Source of the DNA: Firmicutes bacterium UBA1440
Lineage (GTDB): Bacteria; Bacillota; Clostridia; Peptostreptococcales; Anaerovoracaceae
Direction: 5' to 3'
Length of the DNA: 39,122 nucleotides
NCBI GenBank assembly: GCA_002329565.1
Contig: DCTM01000052.1
Coordinates: forward strand, 120,502 to 159,623
The notes beneath the pieces are model-generated. The model saw only the letters and a list, made by a program, of their open reading frames with translations, did no database searches and was not told the DNA's origin. Of this stretch, positions 16,925 to 25,117 are shown piece by piece. The translations under genes and the position numbers were made by a program. Numbering within the stretch: the stretch's first letter is position 1; every line of letters begins with the position of its first letter.

Positions 16925-17227
16925 ATGACGGATAAAGAAAAAAGCAACGGCCAGCACACGCCTGATACCGCCACAGAAGAAGAAGCGGATTTTCTGACCC
17001 TGGAGTTTGACGACGGCACAGAAGTCGAGTGCGAGATTATGGGCGTCTTTGACTGTGACGGAAAGGAATATATTGCCCTGATTCCGGATGACAAGTCCGA
17101 CGACGTATTTATTTACGGCTACAAGGAAGTTGGCGATGACGAATTTGAACTGGTTGACATCGACGACGACGAGGAATTCGAAAAGGCTGTAGCGGAATTT
17201 GACAAACTGGTTGCTGAAGAAGCATAG
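16925..17227 (+). CDS. DUF1292 family protein (YrzB-like)
   Basis: A 100-residue acidic protein. The core FLTLEFDDGTEVECEIMGVFDCDGKEYI and the ending ELVDIDDDEEFEKAVAEFDKL match the DUF1292 family, widespread in Firmicutes and of unknown function. No signal peptide or membrane segment. GGAGG at 16912-16916 precedes ATG 16925. Confidence 0.88.
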   Translation: MTDKEKSNGQHTPDTATEEEADFLTLEFDDGTEVECEIMGVFDCDGKEYIALIPDDKSDDVFIYGYKEVGDDEFELVDIDDDEEFEKAVAEFDKLVAEEA

Positions 17228-17298
17228 AGCCGAGTACGAACACAAGGGGCCGATTCTCGTGAGAGACTTGGTCCTTTCTTATGTATGAAAGGAAATCC

Positions 17299-18684
17299 AT
17301 GAAAAAATATGATATTATTATTGTGGGTTCGGGAGCAGCGGGCGTTTTTCTCTCCTACGAGCTCACAAAGATCGATAACAAAGCATCTGTATTGATGATT
17401 GACAAAGGTGCAAATTTGGAGGCGCGGACCTGTCCTATTAAGACGGGCCGGGTGAACAGTTGCGTAAAATGCTCTCCGTGTCATATAATGAACGGCTATG
17501 GCGGTGCGGGAACGCTCTCCGACGGTAAGTACAACATTACCACACGCTTCGGAGGCGATCTGCACAGTTATGTGGGTGTTAATGAAGCCATGGCACTGAT
17601 GGAATATGTCGACAGCGTTCTCTGCGAAATGGGCGGTTCCGAGGCAAAACTGTACTCGACGGAAAATTCCGATCTGAAGACAAAGGCGCTCCGGCACGAC
17701 CTGCATCTGCTGGATGCAAAAGTGCGTCATCTGGGTACGGACAGAAATGTTCAGATTCTCGGCAAGATATTTGATATTACAAAAAAGAGAATCGATATGA
17801 TCTTCAATACTGAGGTTACCGGGGTGATACATAACGAAGACGGCACCTTCAGTATCAAGACCGACAAGGGTGAAGAATTCGGTTGTGATAACCTGGTTCT
17901 GGCGACGGGGCGTTCCGGTTCAAAGTGGATTGCGAATGTATGCGACAGTATGGGAATTGCCCAGAGGTCAAATCGCGTGGACATCGGAGTACGCGTTGAA
18001 TTGCCCGCGCAGGTATTCAAGCATATCACGGATGATGTATACGAAAGCAAGATCGTCTACAAGACCGACAAATACAACGACATGGTGAGAACGTTTTGTA
18101 TGAACCCGTACGGAGAGGTCGTCTCGGAGAACACAAACGGCATCGTTACTGTCAACGGACACAGCTATGCCGACCCGTCCCTCCATACGGAGAACACAAA
18201 TTTTGCCCTGCTCGTTTCCAACAAATTTACAGAGCCGTTCAGAGACAGCAATGAATACGGTGAATCGATAGCCCGCCTGTCAAACATGCTTGGAGGCGGA
18301 GTGCTGATGCAGCGCTTCGGCGACCTTGTCAAAGGAAGACGCAGCAGCAAGAGAAGGATGGAGAAGTGCTTTACCCGCCCGACGCTCAATGCAACGCCGG
18401 GCGACCTCAGTCTGGTAATCCCGAAGAGACAACTTGACGATATCATAGAGATGATCTATGCGCTCGACAAAATAGCTCCGGGAACGGCTAATGAGGATAC
18501 CTTGCTCTACGGAGTGGAGGTCAAGTTCTACAACTCAAAAGTTGAGGTTGACGAAAACCTCGAAACGAAAGTCAAAGGTCTCTATGCGCTCGGAGACGGT
18601 TCGGGAGTCACGCACTCCCTGTCGCAGGCCTCGGCCAGCGGAGTTTTGGTAGCGCGTATCTTAGCGGATAAATACAAAAAATAA
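17299..18684 (+). CDS. FAD-dependent dehydrogenase, COG2509 type
   Basis: A 461-residue flavoprotein. The N-terminal dinucleotide-binding motif is IIIVGSGAAGVFLSYEL, and the C-terminal FAD motif is GLYALGDGSGVTHSLSQASASG. A CVKCSPCHIMNGYGGAGTLSDGKYN-like region (cysteines at about 57, 60 and 63) and ATGRSGSKWI in the middle are typical of the uncharacterised COG2509 dehydrogenases. Its substrate is unknown. ATG 17299 follows AAAGGAAA; an upstream in-frame ATG at 17281 lacks a ribosome site. Only a weak hairpin (GGGGCC..GGTCC, about 17245-17277) separates it from the DUF1292 gene. Confidence 0.85.
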   Translation: MKKYDIIIVGSGAAGVFLSYELTKIDNKASVLMIDKGANLEARTCPIKTGRVNSCVKCSPCHIMNGYGGAGTLSDGKYNITTRFGGDLHSYVGVNEAMALMEYVDSVLCEMGGSEAKLYSTENSDLKTKALRHDLHLLDAKVRHLGTDRNVQILGKIFDITKKRIDMIFNTEVTGVIHNEDGTFSIKTDKGEEFGCDNLVLATGRSGSKWIANVCDSMGIAQRSNRVDIGVRVELPAQVFKHITDDVYESKIVYKTDKYNDMVRTFCMNPYGEVVSENTNGIVTVNGHSYADPSLHTENTNFALLVSNKFTEPFRDSNEYGESIARLSNMLGGGVLMQRFGDLVKGRRSSKRRMEKCFTRPTLNATPGDLSLVIPKRQLDDIIEMIYALDKIAPGTANEDTLLYGVEVKFYNSKVEVDENLETKVKGLYALGDGSGVTHSLSQASASGVLVARILADKYKK

Positions 18685-18703
18685 GAAGATGCATGGAACA
18701 GCT

Positions 18704-18770
18704 CGTTATTGCGGCGCTTTCAGCCGCAATAACGGGTTAATCCCGCAAGTAAAAGCGTTGCGTTTTTATG
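18704..18770 (+). terminator. Hairpin region ending the flavoprotein transcript
   Basis: A perfect 12-bp inverted repeat (18704-18715 with 18723-18734, 7-nt loop) lacks a T-tract. A second short hairpin (CGCAA..TTGCG) follows it and is trailed by TTTTT. Together they probably terminate transcription. Confidence 0.65.
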
Positions 18771-18836
18771 GTGGAGATTCGAAGGAAAGACTGTTTTTCA
18801 CAACGTTTTCTTTGTTAAATTTCTACTATTTTGAGA

Positions 18837-18865
18837 TTGACAATGGCTTGAATTTAGTGTAATAT
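18837..18865 (+). promoter_or_regulatory. Promoter for tRNA-Leu
   Basis: TTGACA (18837-18842), 17 bp, TAATAT (18860-18865), about 31 nt before the mature tRNA 5' end. Confidence 0.88.
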
Positions 18866-18896
18866 ATTAAATGCACATGATGCGTATGTGGAATAT

Positions 18897-18983
18897 GCAC
18901 CGATGGCGGAATTGGCAGACGCGCACGGTTCAGGTCCGTGTGGGGGTTACTCCATGGAGGTTCGAGTCCTCTTCGGTGCACCA
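18897..18983 (+). tRNA. tRNA-Leu (anticodon CAG)
   Basis: A class II tRNA of 87 nt. The acceptor arms GCACCGA and TCGGTGC pair fully and are followed by A and an encoded CCA. The anticodon stem CACGG/CCGTG encloses the loop TTCAGGT, giving CAG, which reads CUG. A long variable arm (TGGGG..CTCCA) and the T-loop TTCGAGT are present. Confidence 0.96.
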
Positions 18984-18986
18984 ACA

Positions 18987-19029
18987 AAAGCGGAGGCAAA
19001 AGTCTTATACTTTTGCCTCCGCTTTATTA
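18987..19029 (+). terminator. Terminator after tRNA-Leu
   Basis: A perfect 17-bp stem (18987-19003 with 19009-19025, loop CTTAT) followed by a T-rich stretch, directly after the CCA end. Confidence 0.93.
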
Positions 19030-19063
19030 TATCTGTTTAGTACACAAAAGTTAAAAAATAGGG

Positions 19064-19069
19064 TATAAT
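19064..19069 (+). promoter_or_regulatory. -10 element for the carD-like gene
   Basis: TATAAT with no good -35 at 17 bp. It would give a leader of about 145 nt that holds a small terminator-like hairpin (AGTCCG..CGGGCT at 19110-19129, then TGTTTTT). Confidence 0.5.
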
Positions 19070-19220
19070 AATACAAGCACTACAACAGCAGTTTGCTTTG
19101 CGGGAAAGAAGTCCGAATAAAAGCGGGCTGTGTTTTTATGTATTGATTGCAGTGCGGATGCAAACAAAGAACGTAATAATGTATCACTGCGATAAGATAC
19201 GTGTAAGAGGGAGTGACGGT

Positions 19221-19745
19221 ATGAAGTATAAGGTGGGGGACATTGTTTTGTACGGCTTACAAGGTGTGTGCGAGATTGTGGACATTACCGAGCAGAATTT
19301 TGACGGTGTGCCGACACAGTACTATATTTTGAAGCCGAACCATGACAGTAAATCCACCATGTATGTTCCCGTCTGCACGGAAGAGACAGCGCCGAAATTG
19401 CGTTATATTCTTTCTGTTGCCGAAGTGTACGAGTTGATTCGTACCGTGGCAGAACAGGAGACGATGTGGATAGAAAACGAAGCAGAACGCAGAGAGCGTT
19501 ACAAAGCTGTAATTGCAGGCGGTAATCGTCGGGAACTCATTAGCCTGATCAAGACTCTGCACTTTCATAAACAGGAGCGTAAGGCTCTTGGAAAGAAAAT
19601 CCACGTTGCAGACGAACGCTTTATGAAGGATGCGGAAAAGATTCTTTACGAAGAGTTTGCACATGTATTGAATATTAAACCGGAGCAGGTGCTTTCGTTC
19701 ATCATCGAACAGATAGATTTGGAAATAAAGCGTAACGACGAATAG
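19221..19745 (+). CDS. CarD-family transcriptional regulator
   Basis: A 174-residue protein whose first ~60 residues (KYKVGDIVLYGLQGVCEIVDI) form the CarD/CdnL RNA-polymerase-interacting domain that binds the beta subunit and stabilises open promoter complexes. The remainder is helical and charged, as in the family DNA-binding half. ATG 19221 follows GAGGGAG (19207-19213). The frame runs further upstream, with an in-frame ATG at 19179, but there is no ribosome site and no family homology before 19221. The gene is monocistronic, between a tRNA terminator and its own terminator. Confidence 0.9.
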   Translation: MKYKVGDIVLYGLQGVCEIVDITEQNFDGVPTQYYILKPNHDSKSTMYVPVCTEETAPKLRYILSVAEVYELIRTVAEQETMWIENEAERRERYKAVIAGGNRRELISLIKTLHFHKQERKALGKKIHVADERFMKDAEKILYEEFAHVLNIKPEQVLSFIIEQIDLEIKRNDE

Positions 19746-19766
19746 TCACACAGCTTCCTTACAATT

Positions 19767-19813
19767 AAAAAAGACCCGCAGGAGTGTATCTCAAACTCTT
19801 GGCGGGGCTTTTC
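19767..19813 (+). terminator. Terminator after carD-like gene
   Basis: AAAAGACCCGC pairs with GCGGGGCTTTT (one mismatch), with an inner AGGAGT/ACTCTT stem, ending in a TTTT run. It also sits downstream of the convergent pst/HAD operon. Confidence 0.78.
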
Positions 19814-19843
19814 TGTATTATACGCAAAGACTGATTGGCTGCT

Positions 19844-20311
19844 TCAGCCGCGCAGTGTCGCGCGCAGGCGGTCGGGTTTCAACAGAAGCTGCAGCCCGTC
19901 TAATGGTGAGGTTACGAGGATATCCGCTGCCGCAAGCAGGCCTGCATACAGACCCTCTCGGTCGAGGATTGCAATCGCAAGGGTTGCCGCCTCAAACATC
20001 TTTACGTCATTGAAACCGTTGCCTAAGCAGACGACACCTGCACCCAGACCGGTCACGAAACTCTCCTTAAAGTCGGCTGCATTACCGGTGGGAAATGTAT
20101 GAATTTCAGCGGGCAAATCCTTGCATTGCATACGCACATTGCCATGTGTATCAGCGGTAAGAATATGAATTTGCAGTGCATCCCGCAACGCTTCCAAGCA
20201 ATCCTTCACTTCTTCAATCAAAATGCCGTCACGAGCAATCGTACCGTTATAGTCAAGCACCAGATGGTGCAGTATGACAGTCTCTCGTCCGGGAATTTCT
20301 GTTTTCAACAT
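19844..20311 (-). CDS. HAD-superfamily protein resembling a soluble P-type ATPase domain
   Basis: A 155-residue single-domain HAD protein. Motif I is D20-Y-N22-G-T, motif II is in LTAD (T52), a lysine near 83 fits motif III, and motif IV is GNGFND (97-102), the hinge motif of P-type ATPases. It fits the COG4087 group of soluble P-type-ATPase-like proteins. The usual second aspartate of phosphatases (DxD) is Asn22, so phosphatase activity is uncertain. AGGAGG precedes ATG 20311. Only 20 bp separate it from pstB, so it is the last gene of the pst operon, where phoU would be expected. Function unknown. Confidence 0.82.
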   Translation of the reverse strand: MLKTEIPGRETVILHHLVLDYNGTIARDGILIEEVKDCLEALRDALQIHILTADTHGNVRMQCKDLPAEIHTFPTGNAADFKESFVTGLGAGVVCLGNGFNDVKMFEAATLAIAILDREGLYAGLLAAADILVTSPLDGLQLLLKPDRLRATLRG

Positions 20312-20331
20312 AATGAGGTCCTCCTACTCAC

Positions 20332-21081
20332 CTAACCGCGTGCACCGCCCAAGAAATCGCGCGTCAGTGTTTCCTGCGGCGTATCAAAGAAGGCACTCTT
20401 GTCATTGTATTCTATCAATTCTCCATTATATAAGAAAGCCACACGATCGGCAAGCCGTTTCGCTTGTGCAATATTATGAGTCACGAGCACTATAGTGCAG
20501 TTACGCTTTAACTCGGGCAGCAGATCTTCTATTATGGAGGTACTCTTCACATCCAAGGCCGAGCACGGCTCGTCCAGGAGCAGGACATCGGGATTCACTG
20601 TGAGCGCACGGGCAATGCAGAGGCGTTGTTGTTGGCCACCGGAGAGCTTGTATGCGCTTTTGCCGAGATCGTCTTTCACTTCATCATACAACCCCGCCAT
20701 CTTGAGCTTCTCTTCGACGAGCAAGCGCATGCTTTCGCCGTCTTTTAAACCATAATATTTCGGAGCATACGTCATATTCTTATAAATAGAGAAAGGGAAT
20801 GGCGCAGGCGTCTGGAATACAAGGCCGACGCGGCGCCGCAGATCTTCTTTGGGAATCCGTTGTATTTCCTTGCCGGCGAGCAGAATTTCTCCGCTCACGG
20901 TAGCGCCCGGTTCTTCTTCGAGCATACGGTTCATGCATTGCAGAAGAGTGGACTTTCCGCATCCCGAGGGGCCGATGATTGCGGTGATACGGTTTCGGGG
21001 GATGTCCAGCGACAGATTCTTTACGGCAGCAATGCTGTCGTAGGATGCCGTAACTCCTCGTAAGCTTAAAATCATTTCCAT
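20332..21081 (-). CDS. pstB: Phosphate ABC transporter ATP-binding protein
   Basis: The 249-residue ATPase of the PstSCAB phosphate importer. Walker A is GPSGCGKST (37-45), the signature is LSGGQQQRLCIARAL, and Walker B is VLLLDEPCSALD with the D-loop following. The ending ELIEYNDKSAFFDTPQETLTRDFLGG resembles PstB C-termini (TxxYlxGrFG). The start overlaps the end of pstA by 10 nt. Confidence 0.95.
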   Translation of the reverse strand: MEMILSLRGVTASYDSIAAVKNLSLDIPRNRITAIIGPSGCGKSTLLQCMNRMLEEEPGATVSGEILLAGKEIQRIPKEDLRRRVGLVFQTPAPFPFSIYKNMTYAPKYYGLKDGESMRLLVEEKLKMAGLYDEVKDDLGKSAYKLSGGQQQRLCIARALTVNPDVLLLDEPCSALDVKSTSIIEDLLPELKRNCTIVLVTHNIAQAKRLADRVAFLYNGELIEYNDKSAFFDTPQETLTRDFLGGARG

Positions 21082-21905
21082 GTGTGTTTCTCCCTTCTTG
21101 CGTATACTGTCGCCACTGTGTTGCTCACCAGTACGATAATCATTAATACAAAGGCCGTGCCGTAGACCTGCGGCATAGTCGTTCCCTGTGCCAAAAGCAG
21201 ATAGAGGTGTAACGGGAGTGCCATGGCCGGTTGCATCACCGAGTCGGGCGGGGCTGCATAAGCGACGCCTCCTGTAAAAATTATCGGAGCCGTTGCGCCC
21301 ATTGCAAAGCAGGCTCCCAATATAAGGCCAGAAACCAGCTCGCCGCGAATGGCTCGCAGCACAAGTTTCGTTACGGTGTACGAGTGAGAAATACCCAGAG
21401 CATATGATGAAAGAATTAACGCACGCGGTATCTCGTTCAGTGCTTTTTCAATGCGTACCTCGATGAACGGAAAGATCATGATCGCCAGAGCAATTCCGCC
21501 CGCAAGGACACAGCGCCCAATACCCATCGTACGCACAAGCAAGCTGTAGGAGAACAGTCCTAAAGCAATCGAGGGAATGCCTGCGATGCTTTGAATCACC
21601 GAGCGAATAAAGTTGTATATCCTCTTATCCTTGCAATAGAAGACGAGACAGACGGCCGTAGCCAGTGCAGGGATACCGCCGAGGATCAATGCTGTGCCTG
21701 TGAACCACAAGCTGCCTGCAATGGCGGGCCAAATCCCGCCTTCACTGCCCAATACTGCGCCGCGAGGCATCTCGGTGATGAAGGCCAAGCTGATTGCACC
21801 GGAACCCATGAAGAACACATATGCAAACAGAAAAACTATCACCAGAACGGTGACGGCCATGCTGATATAGGCCCAACTTTTTACAAATTTTGCAGAAAAT
21901 CGCAT
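21072..21905 (-). CDS. pstA: Phosphate ABC transporter permease PstA
   Basis: A 277-residue permease with six hydrophobic segments and the ATPase-contacting EAA-type loop (ALNEIPRALILSSYALGISHSYTVTKLVL). An ATG at 21947 would add 14 residues, but AGGAGG at 21912-21917 marks 21905, which leaves a 13-nt gap to pstC. It pairs with PstC to form the membrane channel. Confidence 0.92.
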   Translation of the reverse strand: MRFSAKFVKSWAYISMAVTVLVIVFLFAYVFFMGSGAISLAFITEMPRGAVLGSEGGIWPAIAGSLWFTGTALILGGIPALATAVCLVFYCKDKRIYNFIRSVIQSIAGIPSIALGLFSYSLLVRTMGIGRCVLAGGIALAIMIFPFIEVRIEKALNEIPRALILSSYALGISHSYTVTKLVLRAIRGELVSGLILGACFAMGATAPIIFTGGVAYAAPPDSVMQPAMALPLHLYLLLAQGTTMPQVYGTAFVLMIIVLVSNTVATVYARREKHTWK

Positions 21906-21918
21906 CGCGCTCCTCCTT

Positions 21919-22785
21919 TTAACCGAGAACTTTCTTTTGAATGGCATTGATTGCCGTATTTATGATAAGCAAGAGCAACATCAATATGAGGCCTGCGGCA
22001 AACAGAGCGTGGTAATGCGTACTGCCAACCTCAGCCGTACCCATCTCCAAGGCGATAAGTGAGGCGATCGTCTCGCCTTTACCCAAGAGAGTGGGGAAGA
22101 GATTTGCGTTACCCATAACCATCATCACAGCCATTGTTTCTCCCATTGCGCGGCTGATGGCAAGTATTGAACTGAGCAGAATGCTCTTACCTGCAAGTGG
22201 GAGGATGACGTGAGCGGTGGCATGCCACGGTTCGACACCCAAAGCATTCGAGGAAGGCAGATGGGCCATATACAGCTTGCGTAAAGTGTCGCTGATCGAA
22301 GAAACCAGAAACGGCAGAATCATCACAGAGAGCAGAATAGCCGCCGCCAGGACGGAAACACCCGACGGATGTCCCAGCTTAAGAAAGAATTTGACTATAA
22401 TAACAAGACCGATAAAGCCATAGACCACAGAAGGAATTCCGGCCAGCAGGTCGATAAACGGATAGAGCAGACTTCTCTGCCGATCGGAGGCAACGCAGGC
22501 GAGATAGAGTGCTGTGCCGACTCCAACGATGACAGAGAAAAGCATCGCCACTGCCGAAACGAGCAGTGTGCCGAGGATAAAGTTGCCGATGCCGTAGGCG
22601 GGATTGCCCACGTAGCCGATCGGCATCCAGCGTTGTCCAAGAAGAAAATCACTGAGGGGGACCTCGCGAAACAACGGCAGCGCCTCACGCACTATAAAGA
22701 AGATTACGAATACCAAAACGAAGACCATGAGCGCTGTAAGTGCGTAGATAAAGCTTGAAAAAAGAAGATTTTTAGCATTGCGCAT
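21919..22785 (-). CDS. pstC: Phosphate ABC transporter permease PstC
   Basis: A 288-residue permease with the PstC layout: an N-terminal helix, an extended external loop (SDFLLGQRWMP), then five further helices and the cytoplasmic loop LPSSNALGVEPWHATAHVILPLAGKSIL that docks on PstB. AAAGGAGG precedes ATG 22785. Transcribed from the pstS side across an intercistronic hairpin. Confidence 0.93.
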   Translation of the reverse strand: MRNAKNLLFSSFIYALTALMVFVLVFVIFFIVREALPLFREVPLSDFLLGQRWMPIGYVGNPAYGIGNFILGTLLVSAVAMLFSVIVGVGTALYLACVASDRQRSLLYPFIDLLAGIPSVVYGFIGLVIIVKFFLKLGHPSGVSVLAAAILLSVMILPFLVSSISDTLRKLYMAHLPSSNALGVEPWHATAHVILPLAGKSILLSSILAISRAMGETMAVMMVMGNANLFPTLLGKGETIASLIALEMGTAEVGSTHYHALFAAGLILMLLLLIINTAINAIQKKVLG

Positions 22786-22833
22786 GGAACCCCTCCTTTC
22801 CGATAATTAAGCGTATAAAATATCATATGAAAT

Positions 22834-22860
22834 GCTGTCACCGCACAGCGCGATGACAGC
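22834..22860 (-). repeat. Intercistronic hairpin between pstS and pstC
   Basis: GCTGTCA (22834-22840) and TGACAGC (22854-22860) pair; on the RNA strand a T-G pair and CGC/GCG extend the stem to about 11 bp with loop GCTGT. No T-tract follows, so it is more likely an mRNA stabiliser or partial terminator favouring pstS. Confidence 0.65.
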
Positions 22861-22891
22861 ATGAAGAAGAGTTATATATAATCGTACATGA

Positions 22892-23806
22892 CTATTTGCT
22901 CTGAGTGAAAGCAGGAATATAGCCGTTTTCGACGACTACATCATACCCCTTCTGAGAGAAAATGTAGTCGATAAATGCCTGCTCGGCTGCAGTAGGAGCT
23001 GCGTTGGAAACGAACATTACAGGACGCTGGATTTTGTAATCTCCGCTGATAATCGTGTCTTCGTTACACTCGACGCCGTTGACCTTCATCGCGAAAAGAA
23101 CCTTTGAATCGGCGTTGGCCTTTGTGTAAGCACCGTAACCGGCATATCCTATAGCCCACTTATTGTTTGCGATATTGGTTGCAAGTTCGGTCATGGATGC
23201 AGACTGTGTTGCGGAAGCTGTTACCTCGCTGTCACCCATGACAGTGTTCTGGAACACTTCATATGCACCTCCGGAAAGATCGCGGATAAATACTTGGATT
23301 GGTTCAGCAGGCAGAGAAGCATCAACCTGGTTCCAAGTTGAATATTCACCGGCAAAGATCTTGCGGATGGTATCGGTGTCCATATCGTCGATAGTCTTTG
23401 TAATCGGGTTCTGCGCATTGACGGATACTGTCAGTGCATCCTTCGCTACCATGTATTCGTGATAATCGGCACCGAGGGATTCTTTTTCGGTATCCTTGAT
23501 AGCGCGTGCCAGCATGCCGTAATTGGCAGTTCCGTCAAGAACTGAGCTTACGCCCACGCCGGAGCCGCCCGGTGCGACATAAATGGAAATGTTCTCATTA
23601 GGCAAGGAAGAGTCAACCGCATCCCATGTCTCATATTCGTCCGTAAACGAGGACGCAAGAGAGGAAATGATCGGATACAGTGATGTGGAACCGCAGAAAA
23701 GGATATTTGAGCGGAATGCATCGTCTCCTTCGGCAGAGTCAGTACCACACGCGACAAGAGAAAAGACCATTATGAACGCTAACAATACAGCAAAAAATTT
23801 TTTCAT
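22892..23806 (-). CDS. pstS: Phosphate-binding lipoprotein PstS
   Basis: A 304-residue periplasmic-type binding protein anchored as a lipoprotein: signal peptide with lipobox LVAC (Cys20). GSTSLYP (39-45) and GGSGVG (80-85) are the N-lobe ligand loops of PstS. The second lobe has RDLSGGAYEVF where classic PstS has R..GSGT..F, so Gly replaces the Thr of the ligand loop. A 22-residue segment at 54-75 closely resembles 151-172. The ribosome site AGGAGC lies before ATG 23806. First gene of pstS-C-A-B-HAD. The ligand is probably phosphate by context. Confidence 0.9.
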   Translation of the reverse strand: MKKFFAVLLAFIMVFSLVACGTDSAEGDDAFRSNILFCGSTSLYPIISSLASSFTDEYETWDAVDSSLPNENISIYVAPGGSGVGVSSVLDGTANYGMLARAIKDTEKESLGADYHEYMVAKDALTVSVNAQNPITKTIDDMDTDTIRKIFAGEYSTWNQVDASLPAEPIQVFIRDLSGGAYEVFQNTVMGDSEVTASATQSASMTELATNIANNKWAIGYAGYGAYTKANADSKVLFAMKVNGVECNEDTIISGDYKIQRPVMFVSNAAPTAAEQAFIDYIFSQKGYDVVVENGYIPAFTQSK

Positions 23807-23880
23807 AATTCAGCTCCTTCTTTCATTCATAGAGTTACGTAAAACACGGCAATGCCATAAGGTTTACCGCAATCAATTAC

Positions 23881-23911
23881 ATTATAGATTTGAGAGAGAA
23901 ACACTGTCCAA
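23881..23911 (-). promoter_or_regulatory. Possible pstS promoter
   Basis: Minus strand TTGGAC (23906-23911), 19 bp, TATAAT (23881-23886). The spacing is long. No convincing Pho-box repeats were seen. Confidence 0.4.
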
Positions 23912-23979
23912 TTGCTTCTGTCTATCAATAATATTGGTAAGTATTTACATTCTCTATACTGTGCAAAGGAGCTTGCTTT

Positions 23980-25008
23980 TTATTTGCCGGGTAACGGTGA
24001 TTCCGGCTCGAAATCAGCACGGGCGACACTTTGCTCAATCGAAAGGTCGTCCGTATCTTTGTGAATTTGCGAGACCGGGGCGCTTTGAACAGGCTTTTCT
24101 TCGGAAACGGAATTTTTGCCTGATGTTTTATCGACTTTTGATCTGTCGGAGAGGTTTGAAATGAAGACGGATGATACGACGAGTGCACCGCCAAGCAGCA
24201 TCTGCGGAGTAAACGGATCGCCGTACAGCAGTGCTGCGAACAAAAAACCGAAGACGGATTCCATCGAAAGAATGAGTGCAACGTGACTTTCCTTGGCATA
24301 TTGCTGTGCAAAGTTTTGGAGGCATGTTGCCAATGTGGTTGTGAGGAGAGTCAGATAAGCGACGCCAAAGAGGACACCGGGATCGGCGGAGATGACGGGA
24401 GCTCCTGTAATCATGACCAATAGGGCTGCCAGTATGCCCGAAACCACGAACTGATAAAATGTACAGGTGAGTACATCGAAGTTCCTTACGAATTTTCCGG
24501 TAAAGACAATCTGTGCGGAAAAAATCACCGCGAAGACCAAGGTAATAAAATCACCGGCCTGTATGGTAAGTGCGGAGTTCAGACTGATGAGAGCTATTCC
24601 TAAGAGCGCGACGATGGTCACACCGACGTCGATTTTTTTCGGCCGTGTCTTTAAAATTATCCAAGCGACAAACGGGGTAAAGGCAACATAGGAAGCGGCG
24701 ATGAACGACTGCTTGGCGGCCGTCGTGTATTGCAGCCCGAAGAGCTGTACGAATCTGCTGAAAAACAGGAATGTCCCAAGCAGAGAACCGTAGAGAATTT
24801 CCTCTTTGGTTGAATTGCGAATCTTTTTGAAAAAAAGAAGACCGATCACTGCGGCTGAACCGCAAAAGCGGTACATGAGGATGACCTCAGGGCTGAGGCC
24901 GCCTAAGGCCATTTTCCCGGTGACAAAGCCGCCGCCCCAAATCGCCGCCACCATAAACAACATAATGTCTGCGGCAAAATATTTTTTATTGGTCAAGCGC
25001 TTGTCCAT
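23980..25008 (-). CDS. EamA/DMT-superfamily transporter
   Basis: A 342-residue membrane protein with ten hydrophobic segments in two EamA repeats. The first contains FMVAAIWGGGFVTGKMAL and YRFCGSAAVIGLLFF, and the second SMESVFGFLFAALLYGDPFTPQMLLGGALV. These transporters usually export amino acids or metabolites; the substrate cannot be told. A hydrophilic tail of about 55 residues follows the last helix and is not part of the family core. GAAGGCGAG precedes ATG 25008. A consensus promoter with a 9-bp palindrome lies upstream, suggesting a repressor. Confidence 0.88.
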   Translation of the reverse strand: MDKRLTNKKYFAADIMLFMVAAIWGGGFVTGKMALGGLSPEVILMYRFCGSAAVIGLLFFKKIRNSTKEEILYGSLLGTFLFFSRFVQLFGLQYTTAAKQSFIAASYVAFTPFVAWIILKTRPKKIDVGVTIVALLGIALISLNSALTIQAGDFITLVFAVIFSAQIVFTGKFVRNFDVLTCTFYQFVVSGILAALLVMITGAPVISADPGVLFGVAYLTLLTTTLATCLQNFAQQYAKESHVALILSMESVFGFLFAALLYGDPFTPQMLLGGALVVSSVFISNLSDRSKVDKTSGKNSVSEEKPVQSAPVSQIHKDTDDLSIEQSVARADFEPESPLPGK

Positions 25009-25027
25009 GTGTCTCGCCTTCTTTCCT

Positions 25028-25070
25028 TGAAACTAATTGAATATAACGCAGTTTCAAGGGCTTGTCAATG
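25028..25070 (-). promoter_or_regulatory. Promoter of the DMT transporter with palindromic operator
   Basis: Minus strand TTGACA (25065-25070), 17 bp, TATATT (25042-25047). A perfect 9-bp inverted repeat, CTTGAAACT (25028-25036) and AGTTTCAAG (25052-25060), spans the spacer, -10 and start region. Confidence 0.8.
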
Positions 25071-25117
25071 ATTTTCACGGAATTTTCTAAAAATACGGAC
25101 GAGGAGCATTTTCTTAT

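Noticed and set aside
18897..18983. tRNA-Leu as an integration site
   Set aside because: No integrase and no repeat of the tRNA 3' end were seen in the window.
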